In this document: positions 34,540 through 45,649 of the stretch, piece after piece
Numbering within the stretch: the stretch's first letter is position 1
How the letters are laid out: every line of letters starts with the position of its first letter
Origin: Mytilus galloprovincialis
Lineage: Eukaryota; Mollusca; Bivalvia; Mytilida; Mytilidae
Direction of reading: 5' to 3'
NCBI RefSeq assembly: GCF_965363235.1
Contig: NC_134844.1
Location: 56,912,872 to 56,976,871 of the forward strand
Length of the DNA stretch: 64,000 bases
The notes under the pieces: generated by a model
What the model was told of the DNA's origin: nothing
What the model saw: only the letters and a program-made list of their open reading frames with translations
Databases searched by the model: none
Program-made: the position numbers and the translations under genes

Positions 34540-35014
34540 CAAACTATTTGGAAAGAAAAGAAAGGGAAATGTTTTAAGTGCATGGATGAAAGAGGAGAAA
34601 GACACTTTTTCTAAATGGAAGAAAGAGGAGAAAGAAACGTTTCCTGAATGGATGAAAGAGGAGAAAAAAACGTTTTCTGAATGGATGAAAGCGGAGAAAG
34701 AAACGTTTTCTGAATGGATGATAGAGAAGAAAAAAATGTTTTCTGAATGAATGAAAGAGTTAAAAAAAACGTTTGCTGAATGGAAAGGTAAAGAGAAGGA
34801 AATGTTATGTAAATGGATGACAGAAGAGGACAAATCATTTAGTGAATGGATAGAAAGAGAGAAGGAAAAAGTTATTAAATTGATAGAAAAATAGAGAAAG
34901 GAATTGATGGAGAGAGAGAAAGACACGTTTGCTGAAATGCCAAAATAAACAGGTTGCTTTTGTGAAAAGGTACTACATGTTCTTTTTAAATTTGAGGTAT
35001 TTGTGTCTACTTAA
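34540..35014 (+). pseudogene. Hendecad coiled-coil family, copy 3 (truncated, multiple stops)
   Basis: From about 34,580 the plus strand reads WMKEEKDTFSKWKKEEKETF and on through regular 11-residue steps with Trp at the step. A TGA at 34748-34750 sits at a Trp position, a TAG at 34892-34894 replaces a Glu codon of copy 5, and a TAA at 34946-34948 replaces a Lys codon just before TGCFCEKVLHVLFKF. A deletion then shifts the frame into a TAA at 35012. A 2-base insertion near 34,572 also breaks the frame. All upstream exons are absent. It is the paralog of copy 5 at 61.5-62.2 kb. A 137-codon minus-strand frame over the same bases is its antisense shadow. Confidence 0.85.
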
Positions 35015-35624
35015 TTTATTATTTAGCGCTATATAAATTTTACTCTTGTTGAATGTATTTCACTGTTAATGCTGGCTAGTTACCTGACAAGGGATAACAT
35101 CTTTAAATACATAATTAGGCTATCGCCAAGTATTTGCAAGGGTCAACTATTGAGTTTAAAACGTTGCTTGTAATGTATCTGCTGCAAAATTATGCAATGA
35201 AAATAATGATCTAAACATATTGTTTATAATTGATGATAAAATTGATAAGGAAATGGGAATGTGTCATTGGTAAAAACACTCCTTCAGCAGAACAGAAAAC
35301 AGTTGAATGCCATCAAGGAAAATCCCTGCACCCGGAGGCGGTCTTTAGTTGGACAATAAATTCGGTGCAATGGACGTCATTTATTAGTTAAGACCTATGC
35401 ATTTCCTTACTATTGAAGTAACGTTAACATCGGAGAGATTGATAAACTAATACAATACTGTAGAGTGACTACTTTGATAAACAAACTGCGTCATGTACTA
35501 TTACATACATAGAAAAAAGGTAACTATCAATAAAAGATTTAAGATATACTTATAGCTACTTTACTTATTAAACATGTAAATTGAGTCAGAGGAACACAGG
35601 TATTTGTTTTTACCTTAGGACTAT

Positions 35625-35790
35625 GTTACGTTAGCTGTATTTTGTAAAACCCTTAGGCTTTTTGTGGTCCTCAATAATCTTCAACGTCGTACTTTATCTG
35701 GTCTTTTTAACGGTTTTTATTTGAGTGTAACTGACGAGTCTTTTGTCTGGCGTTAATAAAAAGTTTCAACCCTGGTTTATATGATGATAC
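35625..35790 (+). repeat. R1, degenerate copy
   Basis: ACGTTAGCTGTATTTTGTAAA, TCTTCAACGTCGTACTTTAT, GACGAGTCTTTTGTCTGGCG (the CGCG core is deleted), then AACCCTGGTTTATATGATG. Confidence 0.65.
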
Positions 35791-35796
35791 AAAAAA

Positions 35797-35885
35797 GAAG
35801 GTGTGGTATGATTGCCAATGAGATAACTCTCCACAAGAGACGAAATGACTCAGAAATTAACAAATAAAGGTCACCGTACTGATTC
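35797..35885 (-). repeat. R2 end fragment, reverse orientation
   Basis: AAGAAGGTGTGGTATGATTG, CCAATGAGATAACTCTCCAC and GAGACGAAATGACTCAGAAA are the reversed 3' end of R2. It sits directly after the R1 copy. Confidence 0.75.
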
Positions 35886-36034
35886 AACTATTAGAAAAGC
35901 CAATACTGCATAGTCTGCTTTAAAAATCCACGACATGAGTCTGTTTTCATGAAAAAATAATTTGTGTTTAGTTTGGCCCATTTTATTTATAGACGATTGG
36001 AAACAAGTTATTTTAACTTCTATTAATAATTTTC

Positions 36035-36330
36035 CATTTTGCAGGTGGGAGTGCTGCCTGTAGCGGCATTATCATGCTCTTTAACGAAATCTGCAATTGT
36101 GTCTTTTACGTGCAATATATATTGCTCTCTCTTAACACGGATCATTCATTTGTCGTCTACTTCGAACGGACTGTTATTGTTTATCATAAAAATGCTCACA
36201 AATGGTGTCAAGGTGGAACCGAAAATTCGGTTCCTGAAATTTTCTCCCTGGTACTGGGATTAAATCAGGACCATTTGTGTGTGTAGTCCGATTGTCTAAC
36301 TACTAGATCACGGTTCCCAACCGAACCCGA
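36035..36330 (-). mobile_element. tRNA-derived SINE, reverse orientation
   Basis: On the minus strand the head reads AACCGTGATCTAGTAGTTAG (A-box-like, followed by ACAATCGGACTAC) and then GGTCCTGATTTAATCCC as a weak B-box. A body follows with CCGAATTTTCGGTTCC, CACCATTTGTGAGCA and CAGGCAGCACTCCCACCTGC. This order matches a SINE that I remember from mussels. The A box is plausible, but the B box is too degraded for a working promoter. Confidence 0.65.
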
Positions 36331-36639
36331 CAAAAAAAAACTTTTTACTCACCTAAACCAACATATGCAACAAAACGTAGCGTAAATCACTTAAAGACCT
36401 TCAATAAGAGTATGAAGAATGAGAATAATGAGAAGGAATAAATATTACCAGGACTACAGTAACAGTTTTACATTCGTTTTTAAAATCTATGTGTTAATGC
36501 TACTTTGATAAGGCAAATACAGACAATTATATTAACAAAAATGCTCAACGAGTTAAGTTTTGAAAAGATATGTTCTTTTAGCGTTAATTATGGGAAGAGA
36601 GAGAGAGATGTTACAACACTGAGAATGCAAAAGTTTAAT

Positions 36640-36740
36640 GTGCAAAAGGGACAACAACCTACTCAAAGAACAGAAAACAGAACATCAATGGTCTTCATCA
36701 CAGCGCATAAAAAGGCAACCAGAGGCTAACCTCAGTAGGT
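36640..36740 (-). repeat. R4 fragment, reverse orientation
   Basis: AAAGGGACAACAACCTACTC, AGAACATCAATGGTCTTCAT and AAGGCAACCAGAGG resemble the reverse of R4 at 32.4-32.58 kb. Confidence 0.5.
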
Positions 36741-37179
36741 TAAAAATTTGTACTAAGTGAGAGAAAATGGACTAAAATTTAAATTGAGTCATGGGTTAGA
36801 TATATTTGGGAGATCTAAACCCTCACCCTTCACCTTTAATCAATGTAGAATATACAAACACACAAAATACACAACGCGCTCACAGAGTCGGATGTCTGAA
36901 AAGATTTTAAAGGAAACTTAGCAAAATGACAATTGTAAATTGTACATAGTATAAGAAATTCCGAAAATTAATTCCAAAGCACCGATTAATAAGCAACAAA
37001 TATAGAGATTTTGTAAATTATTCTTTAATATCCCATCTCGGATATTGTACTATAATACAATGACTTTTACACGACGCCATTACGAGGGTGTCATGTAGTC
37101 TAATTGCATTCCAAAGACAACCAGGGAGCTTCTTGTTACCTATGAATTGTCTTTACAAGGCTAAATATGCTCGATGATA

Positions 37180-37345
37180 ATTTATGGTTTTTGGTGTTTG
37201 AACGCCATTTTTACCGCCTCTTTTGAGCTATTTCGTGGCAACCAGTTTTTCTTGGTGGAAGAAGACGGAGTTATTACAGTAGAACAAGTAGACCAGTTGG
37301 CCACAGAGACAAAAATGACACGAGTTGAAATGATGCCCAAACGAT
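37180..37345 (+). repeat. Dispersed mussel repeat fragment
   Basis: CGCCATTTTTACCGCCTCTT, TTTCGTGGCAACCAGTTTTT and CTTGGTGGAAGAAGACGGAG fit a common mussel repeat that I recall (consensus GGTGGAGGAAGCCGGAGTAC). No second copy is in the window. Confidence 0.45.
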
Positions 37346-37599
37346 GACCTTATGAAAGGCAACATTGACCTACGAATTCAACACGAAAATGAATCAGGGA
37401 AAGGTTTTCGTTTTTTTTTTGTACATGCCAATTATTTTGCCAAACCTCACTTTGTTACTGCCGGAACCTTAAACGTTCAATCTATTGTCATATCATGGCG
37501 TAAGATGCCCTGCGAATTGCTCGACCGTTTAACGATAAACCTGAATAAGTTTATGTTCATTATCTTGTGTTCATTTTGTGACGCATTCAACAAATTCAA

Positions 37600-37760
37600 C
37601 ACATTTGGCACAACTTTTTGGAATTTTGGATCCTCAATGCTTTTCAAGTTTGTACTTGTTTGGCTTTATACATATATTTGATATGAGCATAACAGATAAG
37701 TCTTATGTAGACGAATCATGCATCAGGCGTACTAAATTATAATCCTGGTACCTTTGATAT
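37600..37760 (+). repeat. R1, single copy
   Basis: ATTTGGCACAACTTTTTGGAA, TTTGTACTTGTTTGGCTTT, GTCTTATGTAGACGAATCAT (core decayed) and ATAATCCTGGTACCTTTGAT. Confidence 0.8.
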
Positions 37761-38387
37761 GTAATATTAGTACCAACGGCAATAGAGTTTGCGTGAGGTT
37801 AATACTAACAGAAATGTATACAATTGTATACTGATGACAGAAACTAAAACTGGACGTTATTTTACATTCTCCTTAAACCAAAACCAAATAACGAACACCC
37901 TCATGTCAATATGAAACTGCGTATACAGGTAGGAAATGTGATAAATTCCTGTTCTTCTATATTGACATAAATAATAATATACCTGTCTTTTCATGTGTTT
38001 CTGTATCATGTAACTATAAAGTCTGTTATATATATAACTGCTATCTTTTCATTTATATGTAAAGAAATTCCAGCATCAGATTACGGAGTAGATATCTCCT
38101 AATTGACACGACAATTCCTATCATGATTTCCGTGAAATAGTATTGCTGCTCCAATGAAACTAATAAACCAACAATTCCAAATTGGGAAATTTGAATCATT
38201 TATTCGTAAATGTTACGGATATCATCACTAGTTTGTTGACAATTATGAAAAATTAGTTTCCCAGATGATAGCTGATATTTTCTTTATGTCGTGACTAAAA
38301 TTTCGATCCTTATTCACAAATGTGACCTACCGAATTAGACTTAATACAGGTTTTTATACTGAAATAAGCAGCGTGACGGGTGCCAAA
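37761..38387. other. Intergenic, nothing recognised
   Basis: AT-rich sequence without supported features. Confidence 0.4.
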
Positions 38388-38590
38388 TGTGGAGCAGGAT
38401 GTACTACCTCTTCCAGATCTAGAGCACCTGAGATTACCTCAAAGTGTTTTTTTTTTCAATGTCGTTTTGCTTAATCTGTATTTTATTTGTTCTGTGTTAT
38501 GTTGTGTGTACTATTGGTAGTCTGATTGTCTTTTTTTTCTTTTATCATGGCGTTGTCAGTTTATTTCGATTCATGAGTTTGAGTGTCTTT
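38388..38590 (+). repeat. Dispersed repeat R5, plus orientation
   Basis: GAGCACCTGAGATTACCTC, GTTCTGTGTTATGTTGTGTG, TACTATTGGTAGTCTG and ATCATGGCGTTGTCAGTTTA. The reverse of these modules is at 54.33-54.54 kb. Confidence 0.7.
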
Positions 38591-39184
38591 CTGCTAACAT
38601 TAGTATCGACAAACGGGTAGTGACTGTATGGCAGATATACAAAAAAGTACACTCCCCAACTCAATATAATCAAATTACTAGACCACATGAAACAGTGTAT
38701 AACATTATTTTCTTCTATAGAAGTAATTAACATATGCAAAAAATGTGGAAAAATGTAAACAAAACATGTCATAAATTTTCATGGTAACACTTCTTTTTAC
38801 GAGAAAATGTCAATTGAACATTCATTGTATGCGGAAACATATATATGTTTTCATTTCATCAATTAAAAAAACAGTTTGGCGTTTAGATTTTGAGTTGCAT
38901 GTTACCTGAGATTAATGACACCTCAAGACGATAAACATGCCTAGCAGTTAATTAAAAGTACATTAATATACATCATATTTTTTCCAACTGGTTTGATCGA
39001 TACCCAGATTGACCTGTACAATAACGATGGCGGACCACTCCTAATCGTACCAGATTTGACCAGAATCTAAATTCGTACTCATGATGATGCATGTCAAAAA
39101 ATGTTTGTATTTTCTAATGTTTAACTATAACGAAATAGTAAAAAAAACTCTTAAGTATTAGAAAGATCAAGAATTGTCTACTGA
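38591..39184. other. Intergenic, nothing recognised
   Basis: AT-rich sequence. A 75-codon minus-strand frame here has no support. Confidence 0.4.
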
Positions 39185-39310
39185 AAGAATAGATTGCCTT
39201 AACTGCATTTGGCAAAGCCTTCTAGAATTTTGTATCCTTAAAACTTAATTCTTTTTTATTCGAGCGTTAATGATGAGTCTGCTGGTGTAGACAAACGCAA
39301 ACTTGTTTTT
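39185..39310 (+). repeat. R1, heavily degraded copy
   Basis: AGATTGCCTTAACTGCATTTGG, CTAGAATTTTGTATCCTTAA, TCGAGCGTTAATGATGAGTC and GTGTAGACAAACGC retain the R1 order without the CGCG core. Confidence 0.55.
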
Positions 39311-39704
39311 TTTAACCCGAGTTTGAAATTCATAAGACACATAGCTGTTTCTACAAGGAAGGTTGTATGTTCTTCAATTGTATTAAACAATAAAAAAAAT
39401 CTTCCTTTTTTACCAATTTCCTGGTGTGAAATTATTACACTAACCAACAATACCCTATTGTTAGAGCAATAGCGTCATCTATCATTTACAATGGGAGGTG
39501 ACTTTTGAACAGCGGTATACTACTGTTGCCTTTGTTTATTTGCGCAAATTATCAATCTATGGTGTTATCAAAATTAGTTGTCGTGTATAATGTACTATAG
39601 GTGATATGTTTATTGCATAATGAAGTTCAACCAGAAACAAGTTTGAGATTTATTATCTGGTTTGTATTAAACTAAGAAAATATGATATTTCAAAAGCATA
39701 GACA

Positions 39705-40000
39705 CCACTGGCCAAGGTTAGAGGGATGGTTGGGATTCCCGGTAAAATTGGTAACCCAGCGACATTCTGTATGTATGTGCCTGTCCCATGTCAGGAGCAT
39801 GTGATGCAGTGGTTGTTGTTTGTTGATATGTTTCATATTTGTTTTTCGTTCATTTGTTGTTGTGCATAAATAAGTCGTTAGTTTTCCTTTTAAAATGTTT
39901 TACATTCAACATGTTGGGGCCTTTAATAGCTAACTTTACGGTATTGGCTTTGCTCATTGTTGAAAGCCGTGCGGTGACCTACAGTTCGTGATTATTTATA
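39705..40000 (+). repeat. R2, plus orientation
   Basis: CACCACTGGCCAAGGTTAGA, TGTCCCATGTCAGGAGCATG, TTGTTGAAAGCCGTGCGGTG. It truncates shortly after GTGACCTACAGTTCGTG. Confidence 0.85.
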
Positions 40001-40052
40001 CAAATTAAACAAAACATGTCCCTAAAATTAAATGTGGTATCACAAATCGGTT

Positions 40053-40058
40053 TTTATT
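40053..40058 (-). promoter_or_regulatory. Possible polyadenylation signal after the FN3 exon
   Basis: AATAAA on the minus strand, about 90 bases past the stop at 40147. This is the expected place for a terminal exon. Confidence 0.4.
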
Positions 40059-40146
40059 GCAAAATTCAAACTATATATTTGTCATTTCATTTAATTCCTA
40101 GCACATATAGATGATTATCAAGAAAAAAAGGTGTGTACCTACTATC

Positions 40147-40453
40147 CTAATAGTATCTCAAATTTTCAAGAGTTGACTTTTTAAAAGATATACTGCAAGG
40201 TCCTTCATTTCCATTATTTTTTATTGTCTGAATTTTAAATTCATACTCGGTATCGGGCTTTAAGTTCTTAACTGTATAATTGCAGCAATTTCCCTGTGTG
40301 GTATAACATATATGAGAACTGTTGTGAATGTTAATGCAGTGAACCTTGTAATGCTGCACAAATTGTACTCCAACGTTCGGTACATCCCATAGAAGTTCAA
40401 TCTTCTCTTCAGTTACCTCACAGGCAGATGGTTGTCCAGGTTCAAACAATTCT
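40147..40453 (-). CDS. Fibronectin type III domain exon (terminal exon, gene unknown)
   Basis: Acceptor TCATTACAG precedes 40453. The exon encodes one FN3 domain: a Pro-Gly-Gln-Pro start, the strand-B Trp in IELLWDVPN, an HYKVHC strand, and the FN3 signature NLKPDTEYEFKIQTIKNNG (Leu, Pro, Tyr and the Asn-x-x-Gly turn). It stops at 40147 after ENLRYY. There are two N-x-S/T sequons and several Cys. The exon starts in a phase needing two bases from upstream, which is exactly what the donor of family copy 4 (44156) supplies. That gene is the nearest upstream exon that I recognise on this strand, so the domain may be its C-terminus. It could instead belong to a different gene or be a lone remnant. 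FN3 is a protein-protein interaction fold, often extracellular. Confidence 0.7.
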
Positions 40454-40569
40454 CTGTAATGATAAAATAACTTAACTGAACACTTATTTAATGATTAAAG
40501 TATTAATGAAACAATATTATTGTTAGATTTGTAAAAAAAACCTATCTAGACTAGTGACACATTTAACAA

Positions 40570-40775
40570 AGCTAAGTAAAGGCAACAGAAGTATACCGCT
40601 GTTCGAAATTCATAAATCGATTGAGAAAAAACAATTCGGGTTACAAACTTAACCTGAAGGAAACACATCAAATATAAGAGGAGAACTAAGACACAACAGA
40701 AACACAACATTCAAATGTAACACACACAGAGACGAACTACAATATAACAATTGCCATATGCCTGATGATAAGAGC
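40570..40775 (+). repeat. Dispersed mussel repeat fragment
   Basis: ATTCGGGTTACAAACTTAAC, GGAAACACATCAAATATAAG, GGAGAACTAAGACACAACAG and ACAACATTCAAATGTAACAC follow an order that I recall from many mussel sequences. There is no second copy in the window. Confidence 0.5.
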
Positions 40776-41944
40776 TGATGATTGGTACATTCCTATGTTT
40801 TTCTAAATGTTGTTGTGCAGTTTTATTCAACTTCCAAAATCACCTCTACCTACACATATGCTGGTATTTGAAATGAAATAACAATGTGGATTCTGAGAAA
40901 CATTTGTTCTTTTTCTTGTAATTTGAATAAATAAGAAGATACAAAATTTCTTATCGAGGATTTGTTTGAAAAATAACTATGTAGCAATAATTATGTGTAG
41001 CACTGTTGCTATTTTTTGTCATTGTTTTACATTAATTCCAGGACTCGCATATATTTAATTGTATACTTAAATAATTGAACGGTTTTTCTTCTATTATAAT
41101 TATTGCACTACAGCAACAGAAACAAAACGTTATAGATTGCACAGAGCTTTGCAAACCGCACATATGTTGGGGAGATATATACTATACTAAGATATTTATA
41201 TAAAAAAGAAGATGTGGTATGATTGCCAATGGGACAACTCTTCACAAGTTTAGATTGTTTACGTTGAGTTGCACAAATTTGGTTAGTATGTTTTATATCA
41301 TAAAAACATCACTTAAGACTGGTAAACGTATGAAACTTAATATGATGGGGGTGAAAATTGAATTCTTAAGAAGGTCCAATGTGCAGGTAGATAGGTTGAA
41401 AACAAGCCCTACATTTTGTCTTTGGAATAAAATAGAAATGCATCTCAAGTTTCCATTATTTTATATATTTTTTTTACAAAACTTCATAGTAGAAAGAAAA
41501 AAAGTGTAGAATAATCACAGTTCTAGCCGCAAAGGTAGTTCATATTGAAAATTATATTTACAGAAATTCCACCTATGGGGATTTCTACATGTTCTAGGGA
41601 AAACAAAAAATTTGTAGTTAACTGTGCGCCAGGCATGCCAAAAAAAAGAGAGTAATACATCTTGTGCTGTTTCGCTTGCCAAACATATACATACTCAATG
41701 TTTTACATGTAGCTAATTCTCAAATTCATAATTAATAAGCCAACACCACATGGAAATGCACAAATACAATTGTTATATACTAATACTGATAAACTGCATT
41801 GTTTAAAGTAATAAAGAATTGAATATGCAATATAAAATATTCTCTTGTTTTGTCTGGGTGTGATGTAAAATATTGCATTTTATGCTTTTTTAAAACATAC
41901 TAAGCTTCAGGAGCCTCTTTCATATTGTCATCATTTGTCAGAAA
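40776..41944. other. Mostly unassigned; R2 end fragment at 41.2 kb
   Basis: AAGAAGATGTGGTATGATTG then CCAATGGGACAACTCTTCAC at 41.20-41.25 kb is a reversed R2 end. The remainder is AT-rich with no recognised gene. If copy 4 and the FN3 exon are one gene, this is intron. Confidence 0.45.
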
Positions 41945-42900
41945 AAAGTAAAAACACAAAAATACTGAACTCGGAGGAAAATTCAAAAAGGAAAGTCCAA
42001 CATCAAAAGACAAAATCAAAAGTCCAAACACATCAAACGAATAGATAAGAACTGTCATATTCCTGACTTTGTACAGGCATTTTCTAATGTAGAAAATGGT
42101 GGATTGAATCTGGTTTTATAGCTAGCTAAACCTCTCACTTGTATGACAGTCGCATCAAATTCCATTACATTTTCAACGATGAGTGAACAAAACAAACATA
42201 CTCACAGAGTAAAAATGTCAAAAATAGGGGTACAGCAGTCAACATTGTGTTATCATCTTAATCACTATAAAAACAACAAATGTAACGAAGAAGCACAACA
42301 AGGCATACATCAAATTTAACATCCTCATTTGGCTTATCTTATACGATTTTATTTATCTATGTAAAGTCTACCCGGAAAGGATGGAAAGTTGTCAGTACTG
42401 GTGTAAAATTGCGCGTTTGAAATTCGCACAGGTAGACATAAAATAATTTTGTCGTTCAAAGTATGACGGCATACATAAATGCAGAGTCACGTAAGGTAGA
42501 TATAACAAAAACAGACTTAACAGTAAAAGTAATAATAACAAATAAAATAATTGTGTGGTTCAAAGTATGACGGGATACATAAGTACAGAGTCACGTCAAA
42601 TGTATATCATAAAAAACAGACTTAACAGAAAAAGTAGTATTAATGAATAAAATAGTTTTGTCATTCAAAGTATGACAAGATCCATAAGTAAAAGTAATAT
42701 TAATAAATGAAATAATTTTGTCGTTCAAAGTATGATGTTTTACATAAGCACAGATTTTTCACGTCAAATGAAAATTTAAAAAAACTGACTTAACAGTAAA
42801 AGTAATATTTATAAAGACAAATAAAAGAATACTATAACACGTTATTATGGGTGACAGCCATTAGGTCTCTGATAAAGCTTTGATTTCAAATATTAAAAAA
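41945..42900 (+). repeat. Dispersed repeat R3, long copy with internal tandem array
   Basis: It opens with TACTGAACTCGGAGGAAAAT, then CATCAAACGAATAGATAAG, TAGCTAGCTAAACCTCTCAC and TACAGCAGTCAACATTGTG. From about 42,440 to 42,830 it contains an array in which CAAAGTATGA recurs at 42457, 42561, 42666 and 42726 (two periods of about 105 bases, then a shortened one of 60), with GAGTCACGT and GACTTAACAGTAAAAGTA in the units. Confidence 0.8.
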
Positions 42901-43175
42901 ACTTTGTAAACGAGCCATCACAGTTTGTATTCGAAGCTGTACAGTATCTATCAGTTCATACGATAAACATCAAAATGTGCATGTTGACAGTTTAGAATAA
43001 AATTTAATGTGTATGTTAATCTTACTACAGCGAAAGTCGTGTACAATAATCATCCACATTAACAAACCAAAATCAATACATTAGTCAACAAAGCCGAAAA
43101 ATTCAGTCGGTTTATCAAGATGGCAAGTTTTCTTATTTGTTTTTATATTTTGGTCAAAATCTATAAGAGATAAAA

Positions 43176-43241
43176 AACAAAAAAAAAACAAAAAAAAACA
43201 AAAAAAAACAAAAAAAAACAAAAAAAAACAAAAAAAAACAA
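43176..43241 (+). repeat. Microsatellite of C(A)8-9 units
   Basis: About seven tandem units of C followed by eight or nine A. The antisense frame across it is low-complexity Phe-rich and is not a gene. Confidence 0.95.
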
Positions 43242-43737
43242 GTATTGTCTAATACATAACGTTTCATTTGAAGTTATATGAAACGAGTGACTGGTGAACA
43301 ATAATGCTAAGTCCAATTGCGAACCAATGCAAGCATGTATCATTAACTTAGTCTTTTGTGCACGATTTTATCATATTTTACTCATACATATCGTATAATC
43401 GTATAACCGTCAAAAGTTTTGAAACCGAGGTTTACCGATTGTCTATTTCGTAAAAATCAACGTAGAAGCATGAGTATTCATGTAAAGCATGTAAAACATG
43501 TACAGTAAGATATAGTTGTATGTGGATGACAAAGTTATGTTTACGTTTGTTGACTCTCTCTGCCAATTGAGGTTTCCACTTCGCACTTGCGTCGAATGTT
43601 TACGAGAAAGGACCCGCTGAGGAAACTGCATACGGAAATTATGTCGGCGAATTGTTGTCTGGAACAATCCGTGTTCACACTTAACCTTTATCTATGTTAT
43701 GGATTATAATCAAATACAACTAACATTTAAATATCAA

Positions 43738-43998
43738 GAATGAACACAAATGCAGTCACTTTCATTCAAGACGGAAACCGTCTAAAATTTCACTTAAATG
43801 CTTAAAATGTGATAATTTCAGTAAATTATCACGATTTATGATGCTAGAACCCGATATATGTACAATGTATGGTCGAAAAGAGCCCATATTTATGTAGCAG
43901 AAGTATCATACTTTCTAATAATTAGATGAAAGTTAACATTTTGTGAAATGCTCTATTTTGGGGACAAAAAAGGATCTTTCTGGACCTACTCCTTATGA
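43738..43998 (+). repeat. Dispersed repeat R6, plus orientation, fullest copy
   Basis: TGAACACAAATGCAGTCACT, GACGGAAACCGTCTAAAATT, CATATTTATGTAGCAGAAGT, ATTTTGGGGACAAAAAAGGA and CTGGACCTACTCCTTATG match the reverse of 27.65-27.91 kb along the whole length. Confidence 0.8.
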
Positions 43999-44109
43999 GA
44001 AATTAAAGAATTTAAAAGTATAACTTTTTATGTACCTAAGTTTTATAATACAAGAATAGCAATAAAAAACATATGCACCATTTTTTTGTCATTTGACCTT
44101 TCATAAGAC

Positions 44110-44112
<3 letters not shown>

Positions 44113-44149
<37 letters not shown>
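44113..44149. repeat. TA dinucleotide microsatellite
   Basis: About 18 TA units, immediately downstream of the proposed donor of copy 4 exon 2. The open frame runs into it as an Ile-Tyr stretch, which supports the exon ending before it. Confidence 0.95.
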
Positions 44150-44151
<2 letters not shown>

Positions 44152-44155
44152 GTAC

Positions 44156-44376
44156 CTCATGTATTTGTTAAAGTCGGTTGGTCCTTTCCATTCAGTTGAT
44201 GTTTCCTTGTCATGTGTTTTCCATTTAGTAAACGTTTCTTTGTCGTTGGTTGTCCTGTCGGTTAATGTTTCTTTGTCTTTTGTTGTAATTTTAGTTAACG
44301 TGGTCTTATCACTTCTTTCCTTCAAGAAATAGTATCTGTACGTTGCCATAGATGATATACCAATCCATGATAACAC
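44156..44376 (-). CDS. Hendecad coiled-coil family, copy 4, exon 2
   Basis: The acceptor TTTTTAAG precedes 44376. The exon starts Val-Leu-Ser-Trp-Ile-Gly-Ile-Ser-Ser, then YRYYFLKERSDK, and continues in exact 11-residue steps TTKDKETLTDR, TTNDKETFTKW and KTHDKETSTEW. It ends at a plausible donor ATGAG|GTACAG in phase 2, just before a TA microsatellite. This makes it much shorter (about 73 codons) than the other copies. It joins exon 1 at 45223-45339 in phase 0. The phase-2 end fits the FN3 exon at 40453, giving a hypothetical protein of about 215 residues. No stop or shift is seen in the visible exons. The alternative is that reading continues into the microsatellite, giving a meaningless Ile-Tyr tail, or that the copy is truncated. 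Confidence 0.6.
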
Positions 44377-45222
44377 CTTAAAAATGTTTAGAAATATATA
44401 ATGTAACTGCGCAGCGATTTGAAGTAAATTTAAATCACAACATGTGGAATAACATCTTGGCTAAATTGCAATGTACACATATATACCAAATATATTTCAA
44501 AATCCCTATAATTAGGTCACCTAACACCTTTAATCTATCGGATCGAACAACTCCGGACTATGTATGTATTAATCACGGCCCACAATAGTCGTTTATGAGG
44601 AAACAACCATTTGTTAGGCAAATTATGTTTCTCATCATACGTGTTGAATTAGATATATACAAACTTCCCTTAGTAAAACAATTGACTATGACACATGTAT
44701 AAAAAATCTTGTAACTGATTAAGATTGTTAACTTTAAGAAATGAAAAGCTTTTTTCAGGAACAAAAGATATTACCCCTTCATGAGGGTTTCATAGAAAAA
44801 GATAATTTCTGCCGTTTTCATCCCTGCCGAACCTTTAAATGATTTTTATAACGATATTTTAGTTTAGCCATGAGCATCACCGAGAAGACATTAATTAGTG
44901 AAATGTTCATCTGAACAATTTGTACTTTGATGATATGGATGTGTATTTGTGACATGTTTATATACTCTAATAATGGGTAAATTGAGTCATTGGGCTTCTG
45001 GTTCGATCATGAATCATTTGAGTTAATTTTTACTTAATCAAGAAATTGTCGTTGCCATTTTTATTACAATATTTGTTTCGCAGGCAATTACAAAATGCAC
45101 ACACATGAAATTGATCTTATGTTTTTAGTTCTTTTCACACTAGCGTGGAACATACAAATAAGGCATTAAATATATATTTTAAATAATATAAATTCTGCCA
45201 GACAAATATACATATTTGTTAC
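44377..45222 (-). other. Intron of copy 4
   Basis: Bounded by donor AAG|GTAACA at 45222 and acceptor TTTTTAAG at 44377. AT-rich, with no repeat recognised. Confidence 0.5.
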
Positions 45223-45339
45223 CTTGATTATACCGTCATCCATGAACGTATTGATCCCCCGTAGAATTACCCCTTTATGATCGAAAACTATCCATATGTT
45301 AGATGGATCTAGGAATAGTTGGTTCTTCACATTTTCCAT
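45223..45339 (-). CDS. Hendecad coiled-coil family, copy 4, exon 1
   Basis: It begins ATG at 45339-45337 and ends at the donor AAG|GTAACA, giving 39 codons in phase 0. It reads DPSNIWIVFDHKGVILRG in the middle and ends FMDDGIIK. Asp11-Pro12, Trp16, Val18, Asp20, Lys22-Gly23, Ile25-Leu26, Thr31 and Met33-Asp34 are at the same positions as in copy 1 at 7740-7850. This is strong evidence that both are real coding exons under past constraint. No known domain is recognised. Confidence 0.65.
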
Positions 45340-45649
45340 GTAGGAGCAGTTAAATCTGTTTCATTCAATCACATACAAAGACATATCATTGTTTAATAAA
45401 ACACGCGTTCTTCCTTTAACTTATAAAATATGTCATTCCTTATATGGGTTTTCGTTTCACAATTTTGTATTTGTATGGTTCTTTGCATAAACACAATAAC
45501 TATTTAGATTTAAATTTACCAGGTCAATCTTAAAAGGATCATATGCCTTCTCAGAATTATAAACGTGCCGTTTATTTTTAACTGCAATTGATAAAGGATC
45601 GTTTAACCCTTGACAAAACATCATCAATTTCACCTTTCGTTATATTGAT
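45340..45649. other. 5' flank of copy 4
   Basis: Nothing recognised beyond short AT-rich similarity to the 5' flank of copy 1 (AAAGGATCA, CAGAATTATAAAC). No promoter element can be defended. Confidence 0.3.

Larger units (their letters stand above)
34220..37100 (+). repeat. Duplication block A, part 3 (paralog of 54.64-63.72 kb)
   Basis: Collinear islands are: 34.25-34.34 with 54.69-54.78 kb; 34.48-34.54 with 56.82-56.88 (AACACCTTTAAATT, ACACGTCAACAC); 34.55-35.2 with 61.5-62.4; 35.2-35.58 with 63.1-63.48 (GTAGAGTGACTACTTTGATAA in both); and 36.84-37.03 with 63.54-63.72 (AATGTAGAATATACAAACAC in both). Block B is longer because of later insertions, and block A has lost the 5' part of the gene. 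Confidence 0.75.

Noticed and set aside
34513..34926. 137-codon minus-strand frame of Ser/Phe repeats
   Set aside because: It is the antisense of the 33-base repeats of pseudogene copy 3.
36225..36330. Functional tRNA gene
   Set aside because: Only an A-box-like stretch is convincing. No acceptor stem closes, the B box is degraded, and the following body fits a SINE.
43161..43343. Phe-rich 60-codon minus frame
   Set aside because: Produced by the C(A)n microsatellite.
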